Shown here: positions 10,509 to 18,003 of the stretch, piece by piece | Layout of the letters: every line of letters starts with the position of its first letter | Numbering within the stretch: the first letter of the stretch is position 1 | Assembly (NCBI GenBank): GCA_015075625.1 | Contig: JABTTZ010000001.1 | Span: 744,001-808,000, forward strand | Direction: 5' to 3' | DNA from: Anaerolineales bacterium | GTDB lineage: Bacteria > Chloroflexota > Anaerolineae > Aggregatilineales > UBA2796 | DNA length: 64,000 nt | The notes under the pieces: generated by a model | What the model was told of the DNA's origin: nothing | The model's database searches: none | The model's input: only the letters and a program-made list of their open reading frames with translations | Made by a program: the position numbers and the translations under genes

Positions 10509-12605
10509 ATGAACCCATCACGGACAACCTTTTTCTTTCGCCTGATGCTGGTACTCACCCTCATTCATATTGGGTTTTTTGTCTGGCTGTCGGTCGATTA
10601 CGTCTTTCACCCGCTGGAGATGGGCTTGGGAGGGGCGTACCCGCTAGAACGGGCATTTTACGCGCTGGTGGCCGGTCCGGGGACGGTGATTGTGGGGCTT
10701 CTCGTCCTGCGGCACAGTCCGGGAAACGTCGTCAGTTTGCTGCTCATCGTCTGGGGGATTGGAATCAGCAGTCTTTCTGTGCGGATCGACATTGAGCTTC
10801 CACTCTATCTGACACTACTCTTTTTGAATGGCGTTCGTTTCGTCAGCCTCATCCTGCTAGTGTTCTATTTCCCCGATGGCAAAATCTATCCTTATAGGCT
10901 CCATTACATCGCCACCCCGTACATGCTGCTGGCACTGTTCATTGGGTTGGCATCGGTTGTGGGAATGCCCTACATCTACTTTAACCCAAATAGCGGTCGA
11001 GAGACATTCGCTAATCCGCTCTTTATTCCGGCTTTGCAAGCCCCCGGTCAACTCCTGAGTTCCTTCGGCGGCTTATTCACGCTGGTTGTTATACCGCTGT
11101 TGTTCATCAGCCCCATCCTACGCTTTCGGGCAGCGGATTATCAGGTGCGGCAGCAGTTGAAATGGATGCTGTTCGGGGCGGTAATTCCTTTCACTCAGCT
11201 CATGATTTTTATGTCGATTACTCTGGGGTTTGCGTCAACGGAAGCCGATAATCAGGTGATGGTGGTTGTCCGGTTTATTTATGGACTGTATCTCGCCTTA
11301 TTCCCGGCAATCGCCACTGGAAATGCTATTTTGCGGCATCGCCTTTATGATATTGACATCATCATCAATCGCACGCTGGTTTATGGTACGCTGACAGCAC
11401 TTGTCGTCGGAATTTATGTGTTGGTCGTAGGGACAATGAGTACGGTTTTCCAGAGCAGCGGCAGTTTCCTGATTTCCCTGATCGCTACTAGTGTGGTCTC
11501 GGTATCCTTCCATCCCCTACGGGAGCGGCTGCAATATCTGGTCGATCACTATGTTTATGGGGAACGCAATAATCCTTATGCGGTGATCTCCAGCCTTAGC
11601 CAGCGCCTGGAAACTATCACCGCACCGGGTACTCTGCTGCCCGGTATTGCCGAAACCGTGGCACAGGCGTTGAAACTACCTTTTGTTTCTATCGCGCTAA
11701 AATCAGGCGCTGAATTCAAAACGGATGCGGTTTATGGTCAACCTGCGGATCGTGGGCAGATTACCACCCTGCCGCTCATGTACGGACAGGAGGTTGTCGG
11801 GCAAATGGTGATTGGGCAGACTGCCGGTGACAAGCCGCTGGATGCCAGCCAGCATCAACTGCTGATCAATATCGCACGGCAGGCAGGCACAGCAGCTCAT
11901 GCCGTTCAGTTGAGTATGGATTTACAGCAGTCACGTCAGCAGCTTGTGACGGCACGCGAAGAAGAACGCCGCCGTTTGCGGCGCGATTTGCATGATGGAT
12001 TGGGACCTACCCTGGCAGCCCATACCATCAAAGTTGGGGCGGCGCGGGCATTGATTGAGAGCAATCCCCAGACGGCAGTCGCTATTTTGTCCGAACTGGA
12101 AACCAGTCTGGCTAATTCACTCACCGATATTCGCCGTCTGGTCTATAACCTGCGTCCGCCTGCGCTCGACCAGCTTGGGCTAATTGGAGCCTTAAACGAC
12201 TTCATCCAGCAGTGCAATCAGCGCGGAAATAACGAGACAGTGTTTATGCTTCAGAGTCTAGCGCAGTTATCGCCGTTACCGGCTGCGGTTGAAGTTGCTG
12301 TCTATCGTATTGTTCAGGAAGGTGTGAATAATGTTATCCGCCATGCCCATGCCCGCAGTTGTCAGGTTGAAATCGAAACGAACGGACAGTTGATGATCCA
12401 CATTCAGGATGATGGGCTTGGCTTGCCAACCCCGCTCAACTATGGGGTGGGACTCCATTCGATGCGGGAGCGTTCTGAGGAACTTGGGGGACACTTTTCG
12501 ATTCGTAATCAACCCGGCGGTGGGACTGCGGTGCATGTACGGCTGCCCCTACAGCCGCATTCAATGGAAAAATATTCCAGTATAGCGAGTAATTTGAGTG
12601 AATGA
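10509..12605 (+). CDS. Membrane histidine kinase, NarL/LiaS type with GAF domain
   Basis: 698 residues. About nine hydrophobic segments occupy residues 1-330, including the LRHRLYDIDIIINRTLVYG element common in Chloroflexota and actinobacterial kinases. A GAF domain spans about 345-475. A HisKA_3 dimerisation domain has phospho-acceptor H495 in RRDLHDGLGPTLA. An HATPase domain has EGVNNVIRHA, IQDDGLGLP and GVGLHSMRER. The signal is unknown. Its stop overlaps the start of the response-regulator gene, so the two are translationally coupled partners. No strong ribosome binding site precedes the ATG. Confidence 0.93.
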   Translation: MNPSRTTFFFRLMLVLTLIHIGFFVWLSVDYVFHPLEMGLGGAYPLERAFYALVAGPGTVIVGLLVLRHSPGNVVSLLLIVWGIGISSLSVRIDIELPLYLTLLFLNGVRFVSLILLVFYFPDGKIYPYRLHYIATPYMLLALFIGLASVVGMPYIYFNPNSGRETFANPLFIPALQAPGQLLSSFGGLFTLVVIPLLFISPILRFRAADYQVRQQLKWMLFGAVIPFTQLMIFMSITLGFASTEADNQVMVVVRFIYGLYLALFPAIATGNAILRHRLYDIDIIINRTLVYGTLTALVVGIYVLVVGTMSTVFQSSGSFLISLIATSVVSVSFHPLRERLQYLVDHYVYGERNNPYAVISSLSQRLETITAPGTLLPGIAETVAQALKLPFVSIALKSGAEFKTDAVYGQPADRGQITTLPLMYGQEVVGQMVIGQTAGDKPLDASQHQLLINIARQAGTAAHAVQLSMDLQQSRQQLVTAREEERRRLRRDLHDGLGPTLAAHTIKVGAARALIESNPQTAVAILSELETSLANSLTDIRRLVYNLRPPALDQLGLIGALNDFIQQCNQRGNNETVFMLQSLAQLSPLPAAVEVAVYRIVQEGVNNVIRHAHARSCQVEIETNGQLMIHIQDDGLGLPTPLNYGVGLHSMRERSEELGGHFSIRNQPGGGTAVHVRLPLQPHSMEKYSSIASNLSE

Positions 12606-13257
12606 GACGATTTCGTTATTGATAGCGGATGACCATCCCTTATTTCGAGATGGCATCCGTACTATGCTGCTGTCTGTGTCCGATATGGAACTTGTTGGTG
12701 AAGCCGAAACCGGGGACGAAGCGGTCAGGCTGGCAACCCAGATGCAGCCGGATGTGGTACTGATGGATATTCAAATGCCGGGAATTAACGGGATTGAAGC
12801 GGCACGACGGATTGTTCATGCCAGTCCGAATATTGTGGTGTTAATGGTGACAATGTTTGATGATGATGATTCCGTTTTCGCCGCAATGCGGGCTGGGGCA
12901 CGCGGGTATGTTCTGAAGGGCGCGAAACAGGATGAAATTCAGCGGGCGATTCGGGCGGCAAGCAATGGCGAAGCAATTTTTAGTCCTTCGGTCGCTGCCC
13001 GGATGATGACTTATTTTTCGGTCCTGCGTCCAGCGCAACTGCCACTGATTTTTCCAGAACTCAGCGAGCGTGAACGTGAAATCCTGACGTTGATTGCTCA
13101 GGGTTATAAAAATCCTGAGATCACCGCGAAACTGGTTCTCAGCCCCAAAACCGTCCGCAATCATGTTTCCAACATCCTCGGCAAATTGCAGGTGGCGGAT
13201 CGGGCAGAAGCTATCCTGAAAGCGCGAGCCGCAGGGCTTGGCAATCTACACGAATAA
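12598..13257 (+). CDS. NarL/FixJ-family response regulator
   Basis: DNA-binding partner of the kinase encoded just upstream. It is 219 residues: a receiver domain with IADDHP acid pocket and phospho-acceptor D57 (VVLMDIQMPG), then a LuxR-type helix-turn-helix (LSEREREILTLIAQGYKNPEI). The start is GTG at 12598, overlapping the last 8 bases of the kinase gene (GTGAATGA), which indicates coupled translation. Target genes are unknown; the cupredoxin gene upstream is the obvious candidate. Confidence 0.95.
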   Translation: MNETISLLIADDHPLFRDGIRTMLLSVSDMELVGEAETGDEAVRLATQMQPDVVLMDIQMPGINGIEAARRIVHASPNIVVLMVTMFDDDDSVFAAMRAGARGYVLKGAKQDEIQRAIRAASNGEAIFSPSVAARMMTYFSVLRPAQLPLIFPELSEREREILTLIAQGYKNPEITAKLVLSPKTVRNHVSNILGKLQVADRAEAILKARAAGLGNLHE

Positions 13258-13324
13258 GGTGGGTGGTGATGTGTCGCAGGTGAACCAGTGAACCTGCCAC
13301 AGAATCGCAGTTGGGCTGCAAAAT

Positions 13325-13517
13325 ATAGAATCACACGGGGTATCGGCAACCTGCATCAACCGACTGAATTGGTAGTTGTGGCGGTTGTGACAATGGTTTG
13401 GTGTTCACGATGCCGCCTGATTTCCAAGCCAGCGTGACCTGTATCAATCCACTGCGCCGGCAAACACTGGTCGGCATGAAAGGCGATGATGTGGTGATTT
13501 ACCGGATCGGCTTATGA
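13325..13517 (+). pseudogene. Second, shorter remnant of the DUF927-type gene
   Basis: TRGIGNLHQPTEL (from 13333) resembles RRIRGIPTRLWQL of the 8.6-9.15 kb remnant. A CGGCDNGLVF segment (from 13387) resembles CDDCDSGSV at its end. The frame then continues MPPDFQASVTCINPLRRQ to a stop at 13517. The DNA of the Cys motif is also clearly alike in both places. The two copies bracket the cupredoxin-kinase-regulator genes. Confidence 0.45.
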
Positions 13518-13575
13518 GGAAACAACAGCCAAGAACAGAATCAAAATGTACTCATAAAGGCAGGATGCTTCAGAC

Positions 13576-14061
13576 ATGAAGCTGGAAGATGTGAAGATCT
13601 CTGGCGGCGAACTCAACCCGATTACGCATGATGTGGTGTCGGATGTTGAGGCAAGGCTCAACATCACTTTCCCAGTTGGCTATCGTGAATTTATCACGAC
13701 CTTTGGGCAGGGTTTCTTTTGTGAAAGTTATATTCGCGTCTATCCCCCACGCCGCATCCTCAAGGAATATCGGAATTTTCAGAAACGATGGGCGGAATAC
13801 TGGTTTTGGGATGATGGGCGAGATGTTCTGTCCAAAGTAAAGGCGCTGCAAGCCATCATCATTGCCGATACGATGGAAGGCGACGAACTCATTTTTTGCC
13901 CGGATGAACCTGATCGACTCTATGTGCTTCCCCGCAATAAAGATACCATTTTCCATGTGGGAACAACTCTGTTTGAGGCGCTGGAATGGCTGTGTCGTTC
14001 TGGGATATTGATTGAACCCATGCAGGACAATACATTTGAACCCTTTGAATGGGAGTGGTAA
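13576..14061 (+). CDS. SMI1/KNR4 (SUKH) family protein, likely immunity protein
   Basis: 161 residues. LEDVKISGGELNPITHDVVSD then VEARLNITFPVGYREFITTFGQG is the SUKH-1 opening motif (acidic helix, then LP/FP-x-x-Y-x-x-F). ADTMEGDELIFCPDEPDRLYVLPR follows, then a C-terminal FEALEWL helix and a FEPFEWEW tail. SUKH proteins commonly protect against contact-dependent or polymorphic toxins, but no toxin gene is adjacent. It is the first of four closely packed small genes; the next begins 6 bases downstream. Confidence 0.8.
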   Translation: MKLEDVKISGGELNPITHDVVSDVEARLNITFPVGYREFITTFGQGFFCESYIRVYPPRRILKEYRNFQKRWAEYWFWDDGRDVLSKVKALQAIIIADTMEGDELIFCPDEPDRLYVLPRNKDTIFHVGTTLFEALEWLCRSGILIEPMQDNTFEPFEWEW

Positions 14062-14067
14062 AGCGAA

Positions 14068-14457
14068 ATGTCAAAATTAACCCGGCAGGACGTTGAGACC
14101 CTGATTGAAAAGACCCGTGTGATTTTGACGGATTTTGAAGGGATGGGACTAAACCTTAAGGGCTGTGATTTGAGTGATGCTGATCTGCACGGTCTGGATT
14201 TACAGGGTGCATGTCTGGAATCAGCCTGCCTTGATCGTGCGAACCTGCAAGGCGCTTATCTCGGAGAAGCAAATCTCGTAAACGCCAGTCTGGTTAATGC
14301 AAATCTTCAGAGCGCTGACATCAAGAAAGCCAGGTTAGACGGAGCCAATTTGACCGGGGCAAACCTGAAGAATGCGGATATTCGAGGCGCGTCGCTTAAA
14401 AGCACAATCATCACGCAGGAGCAGCTTCGATCAGCTCGCAGGTATTTCTGGCAGTAG
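14068..14457 (+). CDS. Pentapeptide-repeat protein
   Basis: 129 residues. After a 35-residue helical lead, the protein is built of A(D/N)LxG-type pentapeptides (CDLSDADLHGLDLQGACLES and so on to IRGASLKS), about 15 repeats. They should form a right-handed quadrilateral beta-helix. There are no transmembrane segments. Small proteins of this kind act as DNA mimics or as immunity proteins, and the position next to a SUKH gene favours the latter by inference. Confidence 0.85.
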   Translation: MSKLTRQDVETLIEKTRVILTDFEGMGLNLKGCDLSDADLHGLDLQGACLESACLDRANLQGAYLGEANLVNASLVNANLQSADIKKARLDGANLTGANLKNADIRGASLKSTIITQEQLRSARRYFWQ

Positions 14458-14485
14458 ATAATCTCAGATAGGAGCAAACATCGCT

Positions 14486-15109
14486 TTGGACATCAAAGAG
14501 CTTGAAGCCGCGCTTGCCCAGGCTAATGCTGATTATCGGAATTGTGATGTGGATACCCGTGCAGCCGCAGAAGTGACAGTGTATGAACTTGAGCGTAAAC
14601 TCGCTGCTGCTAAAGGGGAAGCCTATGCAACTACACTCGATTTCCCTGTCAGGTGGGATGTTGGCGCACCCATGCCTCATGTTTTTGCGAACGAGCATTG
14701 GGTCTTCCTGACCTTCCTTGTCGCGGATTCGCCGATGATCCCCACTGAGCCTGTAAGCCTGACTTATGCGGTGGTTGAGTTTCTCAGACCTGTGGCTCAT
14801 CGATCAGGTTCACCGTCTGAAGATGACCAGTTTGGACACTACCTTTGCGGTAGAGGACAAGAAATTTACAGAGCGCAGATCGTAGAAAACTCCGCGTGGC
14901 TGCGCGAAATGATCGACATGTGGAAGAAAGCAAATCTTGAGGATGATGACAGCGATGAGAAACACTGGCAACAGCGCATCAAACACTACATCTTCTGGTT
15001 CCACGACTCGACATTCGAATGTCTGGCACGGGGCTACGAAGTCCACACCTATCATGACACTATAAATGCGGTGGTTGAAAAGATTATCAAGCGACTTTTG
15101 AAAGGATAA
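14486..15109 (+). CDS. Hypothetical protein in the immunity-like gene run
   Basis: 207 residues, family not recognised. A predicted coiled coil at residues 1-35 (IKELEAALAQANADY...YELERKLAAAK) precedes an alpha/beta region rich in aromatics (EHWVFLTFLV, HYIFWFHDSTFECLARGYEV). The acidic stretch EDDDSDEKHW and a basic C-terminus (IIKRLLKG) are notable. The start is TTG at 14486 with AGGAG about 11 bases before it. It is probably co-transcribed with the neighbours on both sides (28- and 7-base gaps). Confidence 0.7.
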   Translation: MDIKELEAALAQANADYRNCDVDTRAAAEVTVYELERKLAAAKGEAYATTLDFPVRWDVGAPMPHVFANEHWVFLTFLVADSPMIPTEPVSLTYAVVEFLRPVAHRSGSPSEDDQFGHYLCGRGQEIYRAQIVENSAWLREMIDMWKKANLEDDDSDEKHWQQRIKHYIFWFHDSTFECLARGYEVHTYHDTINAVVEKIIKRLLKG

Positions 15110-15116
15110 CTATTCC

Positions 15117-15701
15117 ATGAGCGAAGAGCTTGACCCACAGTGGCGCACGATTTCGCGCTTTCAGCCGGACGAAGTAGACACTGAAACCTTGCTCAGGCTG
15201 CTGAAACATGACGACTGGCAGGTGCGTTTCAACGCGGCGCGGGTGCTGCGGTTCAATCCCGATGCGCGAGCACTCGATGAGCTGTTGAAGTTGTTCAAAC
15301 GTGAAAAACACGGTGCGGTGCGTCATATGGTCGCGCTGGCACTGGGGGCATTACATGAAGCGGGTGTTGAAGTCCCGCTGTTCGCTGACCTCCATAACCC
15401 CGCTGTCGAAACCCGGCGCAATCTGGCGATCAAACGACTGAAAGAATTGAAAGTCAGTGTTTCCGTTGAGCATGAGGACTACATTCAACTGATGATTCCG
15501 CACAAACTGGCGGCGGAGTGTTTCATCGAAGTCGGGTTTCTTATGGCACAACTGACAGAGGCATCATTTCCCGATGCTTATGCGCCAATTGCCGAAAGTG
15601 TGCCTTCATCTGTGCTGCCTGTATGGTCAGATCCTATCGTTGAATTTGTTGAGAGCTACCCACACGGCATGAAGTTTCGGATTTATCGACGTACAGGATA
15701 A
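15117..15701 (+). CDS. HEAT-repeat protein
   Basis: 194 residues. Residues 20-110 form two to three HEAT-like helical repeats (VDTETLLRLLKHDDWQVRFNAARVL, HGAVRHMVALALGAL, PAVETRRNLAIKRLKEL). A separate alpha/beta C-terminal part (IQLMIPHKLAAECFIEVGF ... GMKFRIYRR) was not recognised. It is the last gene of the four-gene run starting with the SUKH protein. The role is unknown; HEAT proteins mediate protein binding. Confidence 0.75.
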   Translation: MSEELDPQWRTISRFQPDEVDTETLLRLLKHDDWQVRFNAARVLRFNPDARALDELLKLFKREKHGAVRHMVALALGALHEAGVEVPLFADLHNPAVETRRNLAIKRLKELKVSVSVEHEDYIQLMIPHKLAAECFIEVGFLMAQLTEASFPDAYAPIAESVPSSVLPVWSDPIVEFVESYPHGMKFRIYRRTG

Positions 15702-15748
15702 ATTGTTTCCCTATAATCGGCGACTGGGTGACAGGAGCATTTTGGCAA

Positions 15749-16054
15749 TCACCGCTCTTCCACGCCAATACATCCGGGTACTGTTACCAGATATGGATGG
15801 ACTGTCGCTGTGACAATTTTGTCGCGCACCACAGGATCAGCGGAAACAATATCCTGTGCATGTTCGATGTCCTCCGAGAGAAATATCCCCATCGCGCCAG
15901 TGTTATCCAGAAAACCGCCACCCAGGATCAGTATCCCTTCTTTCTGCAAGTGGCTCATATATGCAAAATGCCCCGTAAGGGGTTGTTCGTTGATGGGTTT
16001 GCCATGCAGCCAGTTTGGTCCGGGTCGGTAGATAAAAACATAATATAATTCCAC
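15749..16054 (-). CDS. YCII-related domain protein
   Basis: About 101 residues. VELYYVFIYRPGPNW, HFAYMSHLQKEGILILGGGF and IFLSEDIEHAQDIVSADPVV give the ferredoxin-like YCII pattern, with the conserved HxxY/H and D-P-F/V-like segment. The exact activity of such proteins is mostly unknown. A GTG at 16054 follows AAGAGGAAA with good spacing and begins right at the domain, so it is preferred over the longer frame from 16126. It is transcribed toward the immunity-like run. Confidence 0.75.
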   Translation of the reverse strand: MELYYVFIYRPGPNWLHGKPINEQPLTGHFAYMSHLQKEGILILGGGFLDNTGAMGIFLSEDIEHAQDIVSADPVVRDKIVTATVHPYLVTVPGCIGVEER

Positions 16055-16194
16055 GATATTTCCTCTTGAGAATTCTCTATTTGATGACTTGATAAACCTT
16101 GCTTCAACTTCTGTCTGAATTATCAACCCGCTGGTTTGAAATTTTTAGTCACAAAATGAACCGCTTTCCCTCTCGCACAACGCCGCTGCGACGA

Positions 16195-16601
16195 TTATAC
16201 GATGCGAGGGAACAGCCCATCAAACGACGCTATATCCAGTGTTGGCAGCACATCTAGGCACGATCCCCACAGTACCTCAATTTTCCCCTTTTCACCTAAG
16301 CCATTGAAGAAGCCCGGCAGGAAACCTGACTGTTGAAGATCAGCGCATATTTCATCCAGCTTGTGGGTGATTTCTTCGTTGAAATTGAGAATTTTGCCCT
16401 TGTCGAAGGGTTTACTGCCCTGTCGCCGCCCGGAGCGGTAATCCCAACGGAGATACTGCCCATCCTTGCCGGTGTAGCTGATTTCTTCCCGTACACACAT
16501 CACCGCAAAGCGAAGCAACTGTGCCGCAGCGCCTGTTTCTGACTCCAGCGCCACCAGATAATGGTCTAATGCTTGCTGTGTCTCATCAGGGAATGCGCTA
16601 G
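16195..16601 (-). pseudogene. Fragment of a site-specific DNA methyltransferase
   Basis: The minus-strand frame reads SETGAAAQLLRFAVMCVRE, EISYTGKDGQYLRWDYRSGR and then VLWGSCLDVLPTLDIASFDG. The last is the lead into motif IV of N4/N6 DNA methyltransferases (GSCLDVLPxLPxxSFDxxxTSPPY). The coding similarity ends just before the catalytic PPY box, where FPRIV and a stop follow. Upstream, the frame is cut at the edge of the MITE-like element at 16602. Only a middle portion of the gene survives. It is an RM or mobile-element relic. Confidence 0.6.
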
Positions 16602-16839
16602 GCTCTGTTGACGTTTTGGTTTAGAACCACTATCCCCCCACCCCCTTTCCCCGTAGACGGGGAAAGAAATTCTGCGGGCGAGGGGGTGAGATTCTCTCTG
16701 TGTTTACGGGGTGGGGATTAGGGTTTCCAAGCCCCGAAGGGGCGGCTGCTCCTAGCCCGCTGCTTTAGCGGCGGGCGCTCACGGGCGGCGCTGAGCGCAA
16801 GGCATGTCGCCCCTACGGGAATTACAATGTCAACACAAC
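16602..16839 (+). mobile_element. MITE-like element with 14-bp terminal inverted repeats (best copy)
   Basis: 238 bp without coding capacity. Ends GCTCTGTTGACGTT and, inverted, GTTGTGTTGACATT match at 11 of 14 positions, and both are flanked by CTAG (16598-16601 and 16840-16843), a possible target duplication. Inside are CTTTCCCCGTAGACGGGGAAAG, AAGCCCCGAAGGGGC and CCCGCTGCTTTAGCGGCGGG hairpins. At least nine partial relatives lie elsewhere in the window. The end sequence recalls IS5/IS903-type termini (inference). No transposase was seen. Confidence 0.65.
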
Positions 16840-16843
16840 CTAG

Positions 16844-17034
16844 TGTTCTCATATCGAGTCGATGGTCGAGAAAGTGGTTGTTGACCCCGAGGGAAAAGTG
16901 CCACTGGAATTGCGTCCTCCCTTCGCCCACCGGCAAGAAATCTCTGAGCGGGTGCGCTATCAGGGTGAGGCTGGTGCAGGCAAAACAAAAGCCAGTGAAT
17001 GTGCTGGCTCATGCTCGGATTGGATCCTAGATTG
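16844..17034 (+). pseudogene. C-terminal stub of a probable serine recombinase
   Basis: The frame VEKVVVDPEGKVPLELRPPF then AHRQEISERVR and KTKASECAGSCSDWILDCG resembles the C-terminal end of large serine recombinases. These typically finish with VExVxVD-x-G-x-I/V-x-L and PPF/Y followed by a polar tail. A stop lies just upstream at the MITE edge, and the frame runs into the tRNA gene at 17035. It looks like a remnant of an integrase beside a tRNA. Family assignment is moderate. Confidence 0.45.
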
Positions 17035-17107
17035 TGGGTCCAGTAGGATTCGAACCTACAACCAAACGGTTATGAGCCGCTTGCTCTGACCATTGAGCTA
17101 TGGACCC
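17035..17107 (-). tRNA. tRNA with CAT anticodon, probably tRNA-Ile2 (or elongator Met)
   Basis: 73 bases, full cloverleaf: acceptor GGGTCCA/TGGACCC, anticodon loop CTCATAA, T arm GTAGG/CCTAC. The stretch AGCGGCTCATAACCG then TTTGGTT resembles the tRNA-Ile whose C34 is modified to lysidine more than elongator Met, so Ile2 is favoured. CCA is not encoded. It is first in the minus-strand trio nearest the accessory island and abuts the recombinase stub. Confidence 0.93.
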
Positions 17108-17119
17108 TTGCTGGTTAAG

Positions 17120-17191
17120 AGCGGCAGGCGGGATTCGAACCCGCGACATACAGCTTGGAAGGCTGTCGTTCTACCCCTGAACTACTGCCGC
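17120..17191 (-). tRNA. tRNA-Gly (TCC)
   Basis: 72 bases: acceptor GCGGCAG/CTGCCGC, anticodon loop CTTCCAA, T arm GCGGG/CCCGC with TTCGAAT. The discriminator is U. CCA is not encoded. Confidence 0.96.
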
Positions 17192-17208
17192 ATGGGGGAA
17201 ACCTTCTG

Positions 17209-17281
17209 TCGGGGTGGTCGGACTCGAACCGACGACCTCTACGTCCCAAACGTAGCGCGCTACCAACTGCGCCACACCCCG
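17209..17281 (-). tRNA. tRNA-Pro (TGG)
   Basis: 73 bases: acceptor CGGGGTG/CACCCCG with the C1-G72 pair normal for bacterial tRNA-Pro, anticodon loop TTTGGGA, T arm GTCGG/CCGAC. CCA is not encoded. Confidence 0.96.
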
Positions 17282-17377
17282 AATGGCGTTTAGTATAGCA
17301 CGTTCCAAAGCGTAATTCTATGGTGGATTTTGGGAATGGTGGGAAAGGAAGGTTTGCCGGGGGGTGTTGATGTAATT

Positions 17378-17446
17378 GAAGCCCCGAAGGGGTGGTTGAT
17401 CTCAGCCCGGTGCTTTAGCGCCGGGCAGCCGGGTTACGATGTCAAG
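17378..17446 (+). repeat. MITE-like family, right half only
   Basis: AAGCCCCGAAGGGGTGG and CAGCCCGGTGCTTTAGCGCCGGG hairpins are followed by TTACGATGTCAAGAG, matching the right half of the 16602-16839 element. The left half is missing. Confidence 0.6.
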
Positions 17447-17471
17447 AGACTCTACGGGATTTAGCCCGAAC

Positions 17472-17924
17472 TTAGAAGTCGCAGGTTTGGAACGCCCCGC
17501 TGAGGAAGCCCATTTCCGCCAGCCCGCGCACAAAGAAATAGATTGCCCCCCACCCCCCACCGATGAGTCCCCATACCCGTGATTTCTCCGATTTTGAGAT
17601 GGCTATTGCCAAAAGCGGAAAGACGAACATCGCGATACGCATGAAAAACAAGGGAAGCCCTCGGCAGGGGTTTGAGGAAAACATATTCCATGTCCCAAAG
17701 GGGGGTTTCCAACCGACGCCGACGCGATCAATGAAGGCGAAAAAGACGACAGCCGTCAGGAACAAAAGGACATTTGTGTTGGGGATTGCTTGCCGAAACA
17801 TACAAATAAGTGCGAAGATGAAAATACCCCAGAGCATGATCCCCCATAAGATCATGATCCCTTCGCCCGACCATGGCAGTAGCCGCTGAAGGAATTGTTG
17901 TGCTGTGATTGTGCCGCCACCCAT
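17472..17924 (-). CDS. Small integral membrane protein, unknown function
   Basis: 150 residues with four to five hydrophobic segments (IMILWGIMLWGIFIFALICMF, NVLLFLTAVVFFAFI, PLFFMRIAMFVFPLLAIAI, GLIGGGWGAIYFFVRGL) and short loops. No family was recognised and no catalytic motif is visible. It precedes, on the same strand, the tRNA genes but is not obviously linked to them. The secreted protein gene at 18004 is on the same strand 79 bases upstream, so the two may share a transcript. Confidence 0.6.
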   Translation of the reverse strand: MGGGTITAQQFLQRLLPWSGEGIMILWGIMLWGIFIFALICMFRQAIPNTNVLLFLTAVVFFAFIDRVGVGWKPPFGTWNMFSSNPCRGLPLFFMRIAMFVFPLLAIAISKSEKSRVWGLIGGGWGAIYFFVRGLAEMGFLSGAFQTCDF

Positions 17925-18003
17925 AATGGTCTGTATCCTTTCTAAATCTACCGCATCATATCCTGATTGTAGCGCACGAATGGCGATTCAGACGTATGCT
18001 AAC

